64,000 bases of DNA from Centrapalus pauciflorus (Eukaryota > Streptophyta > Magnoliopsida > Asterales > Asteraceae). The DNA is taken from positions 186,001 through 250,000 of the forward strand of contig JAANYP010000721.1 in NCBI GenBank assembly GCA_020465985.1, in the 5' to 3' direction. The notes under the pieces were generated by a model, which had not been told where the DNA came from, ran no database searches, and was given only the letters and a program-made list of their open reading frames with translations. Numbering within the stretch: position 1 is the first letter of the stretch; each line of letters begins with the position of its first letter. Position numbers and translations under genes: made by a program. This document shows, in pieces, positions 54,202 to 64,000 of the stretch.

Positions 54202-55231
54202 GTTCGAGAGAGGGAGAGTAGATAGGTAACTGTTCATTAAAAAGAAATGTGACGATTTCATACTGGTACAAGTTTATGTGGACGACATCATCTTTGGGTC
54301 GTCAAATAAACAAATGTGCAAAGATTTCGAGAAGGTTATGAAGTCCAAGATTGAGATGAGTGCGATGGGAGAGCTGAACTTCTTTCTGGGTTTACGAGTT
54401 GAACAATGAAAGGAGGAGATGTTCGTTCATCAGACGCAGTATGTCTACGAAATATTAGAACGCTTCAGGATGGAAGGAACAAAGCTTACAACACATTTCA
54501 GTACTCCAATTCAAGTCAATCACAATCTTGGACCGAGTACCAATAGTGATACTGATGTGGATCTGACATTATATCGGGCCATGATCGGGTCACTTATGTA
54601 ATTAACTGCTTCTCGACCTGACATAATGTTTGCTATTTGTATTTGTGACAGGTTTCAAGCTAACCCCAAGGAGATGCACATGAAAGCTGTGAAGCGGATT
54701 CTGAGGTACCTGAAGTCGAAACCGAAGCTGGGACTTTGGTATCATGCTGATGGAGATATGGATTTGGAAGCTTACACAGACTCATATTATGGAGGGTGTA
54801 GCTTGAGTAGAAAGTCTACAATGGGTGGTTGTCAGTTCGTAGGAGGGAGACTGGTGCCCTGGAAATGCAAGAAATAGACTTCGCTAGCCATATCAACATA
54901 CGAGGCCGAGTATGTAGCTGCGAGGAGTTTCTACTCACAGGTTCTGTGGATTCAACAACAATTGCGGGATTATCGTTTGAGTTATACTCATACTCCCATT
55001 AGGATAGACAACCCATCCATGATTGCAATAACCAATAATCCGATAATGCATAGTTGGACTAAGCACATAGATATAAGATATCATTTTATTCGTGCCTGTG
55101 CTGATAAAAGCCTAATAAAATTGGTAAAAGTTCCAACTGAAGACAACAATGCGGATTTGTTCACAAAAGCATTTGATAGATCACGCTTTGAGTTGTTAGT
55201 CCAAGTAAATGGAATGCGTAATCCAGAGTAA
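54202..55231 (+). pseudogene. Reverse transcriptase end and RNase H of A
   Basis: Resumes A's RT after C: LVQVYVDDIIFGSS (YVDD at 54275-54286), KIEMSAMGELNFFLGL, then AMIGSLM, a stop, and LTASRPDIMF. RNase H follows with LEAYTDSYYGG (second Asp of the usual DSD word changed to Tyr), a stop near 54877, TYEAEYVAA (catalytic Glu), KHIDIRYHFIR and NADLFTKAFDRSRFE, ending TAA at 55229-55231. Five stops overall. Confidence 0.85.
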
Positions 55232-55727
55232 CTTGACCTCGGTAGACTTTTTCTTTTAAATATTTTTAAGTTATTAGTTTGTCTTATTAGTTACTTTACT
55301 TAAAACAAAAAGAGAAAAAGAAAAGAAAAAACAGAGAGAACCATAAAAAGTTTTTAAAAAAAGAGAAAAATGAAAATAAAGAGAGAAGTCTTAGAGTCCA
55401 AAGTTTAACGTGATGAAAATTAGCACAATCATTAAAGCTCTAAGTGTTAAGCTTTCACACATAATGCGCTATAAAATCAAAGTGATATACATGTTCATAG
55501 TCTGATATGTTGGTAGACATAAAACATGAAGGTTTCCTAAAAGCTAATAAAACAATCAAGAACATATCATATGTGTAACTAACTTAGATGTATGACCAAA
55601 AGGTCTTAATTTCTGTGTTAGAGGCTCACATACAATAATTATGAATGAGGTATGTAAATCAGTCTTGGGGATGTATGGCTTCATTAAAATACATTTTAAA
55701 AAAGAGCAAGCATGAAATGTAAAGAGA

Positions 55728-55925
55728 GTCAAGACATGTCACTTTGTTGTACGTAAGTACAGACTTGTCACCGCTGTTTTGACTCAATATAGCAAGACAT
55801 GTTGCTTTGTTGTTCGTAAGTACAGACCTGTCACCGCTGTCTTGATAAAATAAAAGAAGTATGTTCTACCCTAAGACAAACTAAGACACTCTGTTGTAAG
55901 TAAATACAGAACTGTGTCCGAAGTT
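55728..55925 (+). repeat. Three-unit tandem repeat in A spacer
   Basis: Unit 1 at 55728-55783 starts GTCAAGACATGTCAC and ends CACCGCTGTTTTGAC; unit 2 at 55791-55846 starts AGCAAGACATGTTGC and ends CACCGCTGTCTTGAT; a decayed third is at about 55879-55925. Starts and ends are inverted to each other (TCAAGACA with TGTCTTGA), so each unit could close into a stem. B has the same three units. Confidence 0.82.
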
Positions 55926-56567
55926 TGCCTTTTAAAGATGATTCGCAAATACCGAAAAGTCATAATTGTATGTCTGTCTTTATCACAGAAGTATGTCTAA
56001 GTGTGGGACACATAGGGTGATTTCTTGATAAATAAAAAGGCCAAAGGAAAATTCTAAGTGTTGAGTGTCTAAGTGGACAAATATACCAACAATCGACTTG
56101 GTGTATATGTTACAACAAACAACAAAAGGAATCAAAAAATTCCAAATTGTGGAAGTGCAACACCGAAAGTGCATTGGCAAAGCTATCTGAATGAACCTTC
56201 TATCACACTCTCGCAAAAAAGATTTAGTTTACGTACTTATTTTTTATTTCATGCATTTAAGATTATTTATTTTATTTTATTTTACTTAATTTTATCTTAT
56301 TTTATTTTAAGTTCATTTTATTTTTAATAAATAGGAACGCGGTCAGTTACTAGGATGAATTTTAGTTGGAAAAACAAAAATTCCATGATAATCTATTTGC
56401 TTAGGGTGAAGTGTTCTGAAAAGTTGAAAAAGTAGTGAAAGTTGAAAGAGTTACAAAAGTTGAAAAAGTTGAAAATGTTGAAAAATTTTCAAAGTTTTTG
56501 ACTTAAGTTCGTGGACACCTAAGTTCGAACGAACTTAAGTGAGCTAAGTTTGAAACACAGTTGTGGG

Positions 56568-56575
56568 TATAAATA
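56568..56575 (+). promoter_or_regulatory. TATAAATA box upstream of A ORF3
   Basis: GGGTATAAATAGGGC. It lies about 530 nt before the ORF3 ATG if G is removed. The 8-mer recurs upstream of ORF3 in B and E. Confidence 0.5.
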
Positions 56576-57591
56576 GGGCAACAACATTAATTTCAGTCAC
56601 CTAATCTCGAACATAACTCCTCACGAACTTAGAAAGGGGATCTTGAACTTATATCACGCGACTACGAACTTGTCTAGGGCTGAAAATTGTGTATTTTGGG
56701 TTTGATATAACCGAAGGCTAGGTGTTTCAAAATAGTGCGTCTAGGGCTATAAAACTTAAAATAAAACATCAATAAAGTTTATTTGAACCTTTTAGGACTA
56801 GATTCATTGGTCATTAAAGTCTAAAAAGTATTAAATCGGAAGTTTTGATGTTCAAGGGGCCGACTTCAAACTTGTTCATCAGGAACAGTGCTTATGAACT
56901 TGAGGAGCCTACGAACTTAGATAAAAAAACATCTACAAGTTCGAAGGCCTCTCTCGAACATACTAACAAGTTTGTAGGGCTTCTGATTCACACGAACTTA
57001 CACATAAGTTCGAAGGTCATCAAGTTCAAATGTGTAACATCCGACATTAAACCAGGTTAGCAACTACGACCTAATCAGTATTTAATAGCCAATTATAACC
57101 TAATCAGTAGTCATTAGAAATTAATCAAAGTGATTAACAAGGTTCATGAAGAAATTCAACTCAATTTGAATCAAGTTCATCGGTGCGATGAATCGGGAAA
57201 TCAATTAATCCGATCGATTTACGATATGATGGATTAACTCAACTAAGTACATAATTAAAATTATGATTAGTGACACTAATCATACACTAATACACTTACT
57301 TAACATTAATTATGCTAGACTAAAACAATTCATTAAAACAATGCATCCAAAAGTATTTATGAATTTACAAAAAAAGGGAAATACAAGAATACATTATAAA
57401 TACATTTATACAAAAAAAAATACACCATAATACACCCTAGGGGCCGGCCACCTCTAGTACACATACTAGAGGTTGACTTCAATATTTTATTACAAATCCC
57501 ATTTCTACTTTAAACATAATCATTTTGATAAAAAGTGCACACAACCTCCATCTTCCATGCCTTTCATAATTGCAAGAGTTCCTCCTTTGCC

Positions 57592-57599
57592 TATAAATA
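57592..57599 (+). promoter_or_regulatory. TATA box of solo LTR G
   Basis: GCCTATAAATAGAGACC, 194 nt before the donor word AAA/GTAAGT at 57786. Confidence 0.55.
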
Positions 57600-57980
57600 G
57601 AGACCAAACCATTTCATTATTTTCACACCAAAATCTCTTTCTCTCCACTATATAATCCGGCCACACCACACACACCCACAACACTTCAAAATTTTCTTTT
57701 GTTCTTCAAGAATTCAAGGAAGTTTTGGTGCAAATCTTGCAAGAGTTTCAACTTCTTCTCAATTTCATACTCTAAATACATCAAAGTAAGTAAATACTAA
57801 CTTATTTCATCTTATATTTATGTTTATATAAGTCTTGCATAATATATATAATCACCAACAACAACAAGTTTCATAAAAACTCAAGTTTATAAATCACTAG
57901 TTTTGTTTTTAAGTTGTTTTCTTCAAATGTGTTTATAAATATATAAACACATCATATAAGTGTAAACATTATGAAAACAA

Positions 57981-57983
<3 letters not shown>

Positions 57984-58071
<88 letters not shown>
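57984..58071. repeat. (TA)n(TG)n compound microsatellite
   Basis: About 47 nt of TA followed by about 41 nt of TG, within solo LTR G. Confidence 0.97.
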
Positions 58072-58074
<3 letters not shown>

Positions 58075-58517
58075 ATAATTTTTATATAAGTAGTCTTTGA
58101 ATAAACAACAAGAATCAGTAGTTATTTCAAGTTTATGAACTATGGATTTTCGGCAGAAAATTTGCATCGATTTGAAAAATCATAACTAATGTATAACTTA
58201 TCGAAATGAGTTGATTCTTGTCTCAAAAGATAGATCTATGTCTTAACAAAAAATCTTGAAGTTTTCATAATTTATTATGGAGTTTAAGACCCCCATAAAT
58301 TATTTGGGAAACCGAATGTTTGACAGCTCAAAAATGGCCAACATAGGGTTTTTAACGAGCTTTTTCCCTAACCTAAACACCTCGAAAAATGGCTGTTCTT
58401 GACTTTAAATTTTTTTTGTATATAGTAGTTTAATGTCCGAGAAAACCAAAGTCTAAATCATGTTGGAGCTTGGTCAAAAACAGCCTCAAAGTAGACCGAA
58501 AAACCTTCGAAAAGCTG

Positions 58518-58523
<6 letters not shown>

Positions 58524-58607
<84 letters not shown>
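58524..58607. repeat. (TA)n microsatellite in G
   Basis: 84 nt of TA at the place where the D LTRs have about 80 and 14 nt. Confidence 0.97.
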
Positions 58608-58611
<4 letters not shown>

Positions 58612-59646
58612 TGACGTTTTAAGTGGGTTTTATTTATAAACTTGTAATGTTGGGTGATTTAAGACATAAAAACCTATATATATACATAATATCATATATA
58701 AGAGTTATTAAGTCCCTATTATCATTTAGGACTCGATTAAACACATCCGGTGCATTGCCAATCAATCTACGCTAATTTGCATTTTACGCCAATATTTGCC
58801 ATCACAAGCTCGGTGAGTCTTCATAGCCCCTATTTTCACACTGTTATGTTTTGTGGTTGAAATGCATGCTACATTTTTATATGGACACGAAAACAACTTC
58901 ATTTCTATTATGTATTACACATGTGGTTCCATCAGCCCTCAAATCATGAACCGTGAATTGCATTTATTTGTAAGCGTGAATATATTGTGGATAGATCTAT
59001 CGGGAGTCATGTCCCCCATTCGGGTTAGTCTTAATCGGCTAGCGGCGGGATGCATATATATCCAACACACGGTATTACGTTTGGGAATACTGCACAGGAC
59101 AAACTCATTTAATTAAGCTTCGGTTGCATGATGGTTTATATGTAATACATAACATGGAATTTATGATTTTATAAATTCAAACTTAACTGTTGTTGTCCAT
59201 ACAAGTCAGATTTACGTGTAAACCTATGAGCTCACCAACAATTTTGTTGACGTATTTTAGCGTGTATTTTCAGGAAATTAAGGCAAGTGCGCCGCATCGA
59301 AAGTATTTTCAAGCTTCCGTACTTTTGGAGTCGCATGCATTTTCATACCATCGGAAATTTATTTGCATTATTTTGATTAATTTAGTTATGTATTTAAATC
59401 TCTGTACCGTGCGAACTACTCTTTATCATTTCAAGCTATGTAAAACATTTCTATATTTTAAAGTTATATTGATGTATTTTTGAAAACGTCCATATAGTGG
59501 TCGTTCATTATGATTATGGTTACGCTTCTGCGACGTCACGCTTCGTTGCCAACCGGGGTAACGGGGTGTGACAGAATGAACTTAATCAAGTTCGTATAAA
59601 ATTAAATATTTTCCAATATTATTTTTTCAGAAATTTTATCTATTTA

Positions 59647-62445
59647 TTGCGTGTGCAGGAATGACAGATCGTGCATTTTTCAATAAGCACAATATGGTGG
59701 TTAGCATAGACCATTAAGCTCCTGAGGCAGGGCAGTATAGAGAGATTCTGGAATTTTTGACAAGATCAAGGATAGTCTATGCGTTGACTCACAATCCAAC
59801 GCTAATAATTCAGTATATTCGTCATTTTTGGAATACATTGCATGTGGATAGTTCTGTAGTACCTCCATTTCTCAGGGCAACGGTTGCATTTTCAGCAGAC
59901 AATCTGAGGTAAATTCTTAATTTGGGAACAGAAGCACAAGGGGATGGTCCAGTCGATTTCCCAGCTGCGCTAAGGCAAGCGGCCTTTCAAAGGATGGGAT
60001 ACGTTCAAGATTGGCTAAAGCTTCGTATGTCAAAAGTGGACTCATGGGCCAATGGAGATACCTCATGCATGTGCTACTAGTCTGTTTTGTGCCTAAGAAG
60101 GCAGGTTTTGACACGACGACATCCAAACTATAGTCCGGGATGATGTCGTTGGTATATAACAAGCCGTTTAATTTTTCGGGCTTCGTTTTTGGAGAATTTG
60201 TGTATCAGATCACAGCGCCAACCCGGGAGAGATTTTTGCTATACCCGTGGTTCGTAATGATGATAATCAGGCACTTCCTGCCGAATTTGCCACCTCTACC
60301 GGAAGTGGTTGTTGTAGCAGGGATAGATAAGAAGATTTTTGTAGATTGTCAGATCCATAATCAAAGAAGGGCAGAAAATGTTAGGCCGCAGTTGACTCCA
60401 TTGTTCGGAGCTTCAATAGATCCAGAGTTTGTTGCTCCAGATGTAGAAGACTGGATAGTTAATGAGCCCCAACAACAAGCACCGACACAATAAGAACCGG
60501 TTGCTCTAATTCAGCCTCCACCGAGGACGGCAGCGGCAGCTGTGGCTATAACATCGGTAGCACAGGCTGATCCGATCCAAGAGACTTTGGAAGATACTTT
60601 TGCTTAGGGAGGAGCTGCTCAAGAAGCTATCACTGAACAGTTAATCCAGGATATCCTTCATCCTCAAGAGGCCCCGGAAAATATTTTTGAGGATATTGAG
60701 AACTATCATCCGGAGGATGTCACTGTGGCTGTGGAGACAGATTCCGAGACATCAAGTGACGCCAGGGAGGCTGCGAATCCCTCGACTTCGTTTGGTCATC
60801 ATGGTACTCGACTCATTGTGCAGCCACAAACAGTTTAACAACAATCATTTAGTCTCCAAGATGAAGAAGAGGAAGATGAAGAGTTTGTGCCAGACGAAGA
60901 AACGTTGGTTGCAAGGCACCAAAGGGCTAAGCACCAACGTCTAGATCAGTCAGGGCCTTTTACATCATCCGCCATACATCCAGCAACCATCACAACTACT
61001 CCATCAACATCCACATCGACAAACACCCAAAGCCTTATTCAACTAAAAGCTAAAGTTGATCTCCAAACAGTCAAAATTTTTCAACTTTGAAAGGCAGTCA
61101 GCAAGCTACAAAAGCATAATGCTCAGCTAGATCAGCATAATGTAGTCTTAGATCAGACTGTGGCAGCCCAACAGCAATAGATCGTAGTACTTGAGCAGAT
61201 CTTGAAAGATCACGCTACTCAGGGGGAGAGTAGTTGTAGAGGCGATGAGCTAAGGGGAAGCCGCCAAGAAGACGAAGGAGACGACCCCAGCGCGCAAAAA
61301 GAAAGTGAGCTAGCAGATCTTACTTAACAGACTGCTCAGCAAGCTAACATTCAAGGGGAGTCCGGATCGTCAGGGGCTGAAAAGGATAAAGGCAAGGTCC
61401 CGAGACTACAGAAGTTATTGAAGAAGATCTGATCGAAACCTTGTTGGGATTGGATGAGGAGGAAGACATCAGATTCGATCTTGAAGATCATATAGACCAG
61501 GAGGATCTAGATGAAGGTGAGTTTATTCCTGAAGATTACCTGAATGGAAGTCTGATGATGAAGTAATCATAGACTAAAATGATGAGGTTGATGAAGTAAT
61601 TGTAAATAAGCAACATATCACGGAAGAATACGTGAATGAAGATCAGATTCCGATAGACCTGGAGATGCTAAGATCTGATTTAAATAATGAATCGAATACT
61701 GAAAGGCCTGACAGGGAACTTACTAAAGAAGAAAAAAGAAGATGGTGGTTCCGAGAAGAGGAGAAGAAGAAGGACTTGGCGATAAAGAAGAAGATGAAGA
61801 TGCTAAGTCCAGGGAAGTTATCAGGTGGAATTCTTAGCTGGTTCTATGATAGAGAACTGCAGCTTTTCATCATAAAAAGAAGAGACGGTCTTCAGTACTT
61901 AAGAAGAAGACTCAAGCACTTCAACTAATTACCAACATGTGAAATAAAGGCATTAGCCTGGAAGGAGCTTGTGAACATTGGAGACGACCCCTATGCTGAA
62001 GTCATTGCTAAGATCATCAGAAGGGAAGGTCGGTCTAGAAAGTTTGAAAGTCTGAATCCGAGGATTGGCAAACGAGTCACGGATGAAAAGAGGATAGATC
62101 CACTAACTGGCAAGCCGTGGATAAAAATGTATTACAAGTCAGTCAAGTGCCTGAAGAAAGTTCCATTAAAGCCTATGCCACAAGATGTTTTGGGAAACTT
62201 GATGTGGTGGTACGTCGAAAATGAGACGGGAAGACAAAGATGAAAAGGTGATTTTGCGTGTATATGATCCTTTATACTTAGTTAATCTCTCTCGGGACGA
62301 CCTATAGAAGCTTAATAATCAATCAATCTTCTTTGATGAAAATTGGAGGTCAGAGGGCAGGAAGTATCAAAGAGTGGTAAAGGATTTCGTTGAGCAAGGA
62401 TTTCATGCTGGTAGCAATTTAAATAATCCTAGCTCTATAGTCTAA
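59647..62445 (+). pseudogene. Accessory ORF3 of copia element A
   Basis: ATG at 59647 gives MTDRAFFNKHNMVVSIDH, a stop, then EILEFLTRSRIVYALTHNP and YIRHFWNTLHV. Further pieces: AALRQAAFQRMGYVQD, MMSLVYNKPFNFSGFVFGEFV, LLYPWFVMMIIRHFLPNLPP, Gln/Pro/Ala-rich and acidic stretches (DEEEEDEEFVPDEE), Ser/Thr-rich part, a helical Gln-rich part, KLSGGILSWFYDRELQLFI, IDPLTGKPWIKMYYKS and GRKYQRVVKDFVEQGF, ending TAA at 62443-62445. About 930 residues if whole; at least ten stops and shifts. Order equals that of B. It is not capsid, polymerase or integrase; no membrane anchor seen. Role unknown. Confidence 0.78.
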
Positions 62446-62470
62446 TGAATATCAACTAGAAGTTATCGTC

Positions 62471-62481
62471 AAGGGGGAGTC
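62471..62481 (+). other. Polypurine tract of A
   Basis: AAGGGGGAGTC directly before the 3' LTR. Confidence 0.88.
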
Positions 62482-63015
62482 TGCTGATACACCTTGTGTG
62501 ACGACAACAGTCTAGTTTTTGTAATAGATAGGGCATTATTAATACAAGTCATGGTTGTTTGTTCATATTATGTCTTAAGTTCATGATTGTGTATTATGTT
62601 GTTATTAAGTTCATGATTGTGAGAATAAGTTCTTAAGGTCAAGGCCACGAACTTAAGCCTCTTAAGTTCGTGCGAACTTAGCCTTGGTAAGTTCGTATCT
62701 GCATAGGCTTGAACTTGTAAGTTCGTGGGCTTGGGTCATGCACAAAACTTAAGGGTTATAGCATGAACTTATTTGTGTTATTTCAAAGGACTTCGAGAAT
62801 TACACTTTCAGAGATTCGTGAGAGCATTCAGACGAACCTAGAGAGTTTTGTAGCATCTAACGGAGCAATACATCATGTAGGGTCGGTATTCTATCGGCTA
62901 ACATCTTGTTCGGCTCCGTGTTCCCGTGTAATCGATCCGGAACCTTGATACGAGGATTTCGCACTCGTTTCACGTCGCGATGCCTTGATTGGATCCATAG
63001 ATGGTGGACCTTACA
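62482..63015 (+). repeat. 3' LTR of copia element A
   Basis: 534 bp, TGCTGATACACC to GGACCTTACA. First bases TGCTG differ from TGTTG of the 5' copy. Roughly 10 % different from the 5' LTR. Confidence 0.92.
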
Positions 63016-63020
63016 ATAAG
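63016..63020. repeat. Target-site duplication of A (right)
   Basis: ATAAG, pairing with 7166-7170. Confidence 0.9.
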
Positions 63021-63564
63021 CAGTACTCATGGAAATTCGAGTACCCATCGCGTCATGTAGCGTTTTACAGAATCTTGATGCGAAACGACTATCACGACCA
63101 GAGTCAATAGACTTTGGCACACCGTGACGAGAAAGAGCTGACTTCGTTAAACGATCCACGACTACCCAGATGGAGTCGTGCTGTCTCTTGGTTTTTGGCA
63201 ATTTCGTGACAAAATCTATGGTTATATGCTCCCATTTCCACTCAGGAACTGGTAGTGGTTGCATATTCCCGAAGGGTTTCTGGTGTTCTACCTTAACCAT
63301 TTGACAAACTATACAGCTTTCAATGAATTGACCGATGTCTTTCTTCATTCCTGGCCACCAATAATCAGCTTTAAGATTGAAGTACATCTTTGAGCTGCCA
63401 GGATGAATAGACAACTTGGACTTATGACCTTCGGATAGAAGAGTGTTGCGAATAGAACTATTTTTTGGAATCCAGATTTGGTTTCCCTTGAGACATTGAA
63501 GTCCCAAATGATTCATAGACAGAAATTGTAATTGCCCTATATGATTTTCAAAACAAAGATTTTC
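63021..63564 (-). pseudogene. Integrase N-terminal half of chromovirus F
   Basis: Minus strand: HPGSSKMYFNLKADYWWPGM and CIVCQMVKVEHQKP (zinc finger), ITIDFVTKLPKTKRQHDSIWVVVDRLTKSA (first Asp), then LSRHGVPKSIDSGRDSRF. Compared with C, 22 residues between TKSA and SRHGVP are missing, and the second catalytic Asp (VSDRD in C) is Gly here (DSGRD). The frame is cut by A after MSTA and continues at 7170 with YHPNAD. Confidence 0.88.
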
Positions 63565-64000
63565 TTATTTCAGCGATTCGGCTTGAGCAAATTTGATGTC
63601 TTCAATGAGATCAGAAGAGAATACAACCGAAGATAGCTCATAGCAACACTTTTCCGAAAACACTTTTCTACTCAAAGCATCCACGACCACGTTGGCTTTT
63701 TCGGGATGATATAGGATCTCACAATCATAGTCCTTGATGAGCTCCAAGAACCGTCGCTGTTTCATGTTCAGATCCTTTTGAGTAAAGAGGTGTTTGAGGC
63801 TTTTATGGTCAGTATAAAGTTGACACTTAGTTCCATAGAGATAATGATGCCAGATTTTCAGTGCAAAGGTAACGGCAGCCAACTCAAGATCATGAGTTGG
63901 TGCACTTTTCTCGTAATCTTTCAATTGCCTTGAAGCATATCCAATGACTTTTCCCCTTTGCATGAGGACACAACCTTAACCGGTACCAGATGCATTGCTA
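63565..64000 (-). pseudogene. RNase H of chromovirus F (runs off window)
   Basis: Minus strand: MQRGKVIGYASRQLKDYEKSAPTHDLELAAVTFALKIW (catalytic Glu), LYTDHKSLKHLFTQ (Asp) and EKANVVVDALSRK (last Asp). A stop ends it at 63565, where C reads on into integrase. At the window edge the start of RNase H (SDASGTG) is just reached; reverse transcriptase lies beyond 64000. Confidence 0.85.

Larger units (their letters stand above)
55232..57027 (+). other. Pol-ORF3 spacer of A (first part)
   Basis: No gene. Contains the three-unit dyad repeat (55728-55925), AT-rich tracts near 56220-56330, a CGAACTT array (56500-57025) and a TATAAATA box at 56568-56575. It is cut by solo LTR G; the rest is 59579-59646. 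Confidence 0.7.
57033..59573 (+). repeat. Solo LTR G of the D family
   Basis: 2541 bp, TGTAACATCCGAC to GGGGTGTGACA, matching the LTR of D in the other orientation. No internal sequence or second LTR is present, so the internal part was lost, probably by LTR-LTR recombination. Flanks AAATG and GAATG form a 5-bp TSD with one change. TATA box TATAAATA at 57592-57599, donor AAA/GTAAGT at 57786, (TA)n(TG)n at 57984-58071 and (TA)n at 58524-58607. Confidence 0.88.
7171..63015 (+). mobile_element. Copia element A, host of nested insertions
   Basis: A Ty1/copia element with 534-bp LTRs at both ends, starting TGTTGGTACACC and ending GGACCTTACA, with PBS, polypurine tract and 5-bp TSD. It spans 55.8 kb because it holds B, C and G (with D and E inside B); without them it is about 12.4 kb. 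Order: LTR, PBS, long leader, gag, protease, integrase, RT, RNase H, spacer, ORF3, PPT, LTR. UBN2-type gag, two separated CCHC knuckles, long size and an extra 3' ORF resemble Sirevirus-type copia elements. The LTRs differ at roughly one base in ten, so it is the oldest complete insertion here. Many stops make it inactive. Confidence 0.93.

Overview
The window is plant nuclear DNA made almost entirely of nested LTR retrotransposons. No host protein-coding gene, tRNA, rRNA, CRISPR array or bacterial-type operon could be supported. The element families are plant-type: Ty1/copia elements with a Sirevirus-like layout and an extra 3' ORF, Ty3/gypsy chromoviruses of Tekay/Del type, and an Athila/Tat-like gypsy relic. 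Primer-binding sites match plant initiator tRNA-Met. This points to a repeat-rich eudicot; the species cannot be named from sequence alone.

The main result is a nesting map supported by LTR ends and 5-bp target-site duplications (TSDs). Names A-H are local. H is an Athila-like relic (about 1-5690, minus strand). F is a Tekay-like chromovirus (minus strand) split into 5724-7170 and 63016-64000. Copia element A (7171-63015, plus; TSD ATAAG) sits in F's integrase. A's integrase is interrupted by B, a second copia of the same family (12069-43360, minus; TSD AATTT). A's reverse transcriptase is interrupted by chromovirus C (44577-54196, plus; TSD AATGG). A's spacer before its last ORF holds G, a solo LTR (57033-59573). 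Inside B lie D, a deleted chromovirus of G's family (13229-20550, minus), and E, a third copia of another family (27601-39734, plus; TSD GACTT). Removing the insertions gives about 12.4 kb for A, 11.8 kb for B and 12.1 kb for E. LTR divergence counted by eye falls from host to guest: A about 10 %, B about 6 %, C and E about 2 %.

Coding order in A, B and E is LTR, PBS, gag (UBN2-type with CCHC knuckle), protease, integrase, copia reverse transcriptase, RNase H, spacer, accessory ORF3, polypurine tract, LTR. C encodes gag with two CCHC knuckles, protease, RT, RNase H, integrase and a C-terminal chromodomain. All copies carry stops, frameshifts or deletions. E is nearest to intact.

Points worth attention: an 84-nt spliceable intron inside C's reverse transcriptase that D lacks; a splice donor about 200 nt after the TATA box in four chromovirus LTRs, paired in C and D with an acceptor just before gag; an accessory ORF3 shared by two copia families, each copy preceded by a TATAAATA box; a conserved stop plus splice-acceptor-like tract at the gag/pol boundary of A and B; and dense arrays of TTCGAA-centred palindromic words in unrelated elements.
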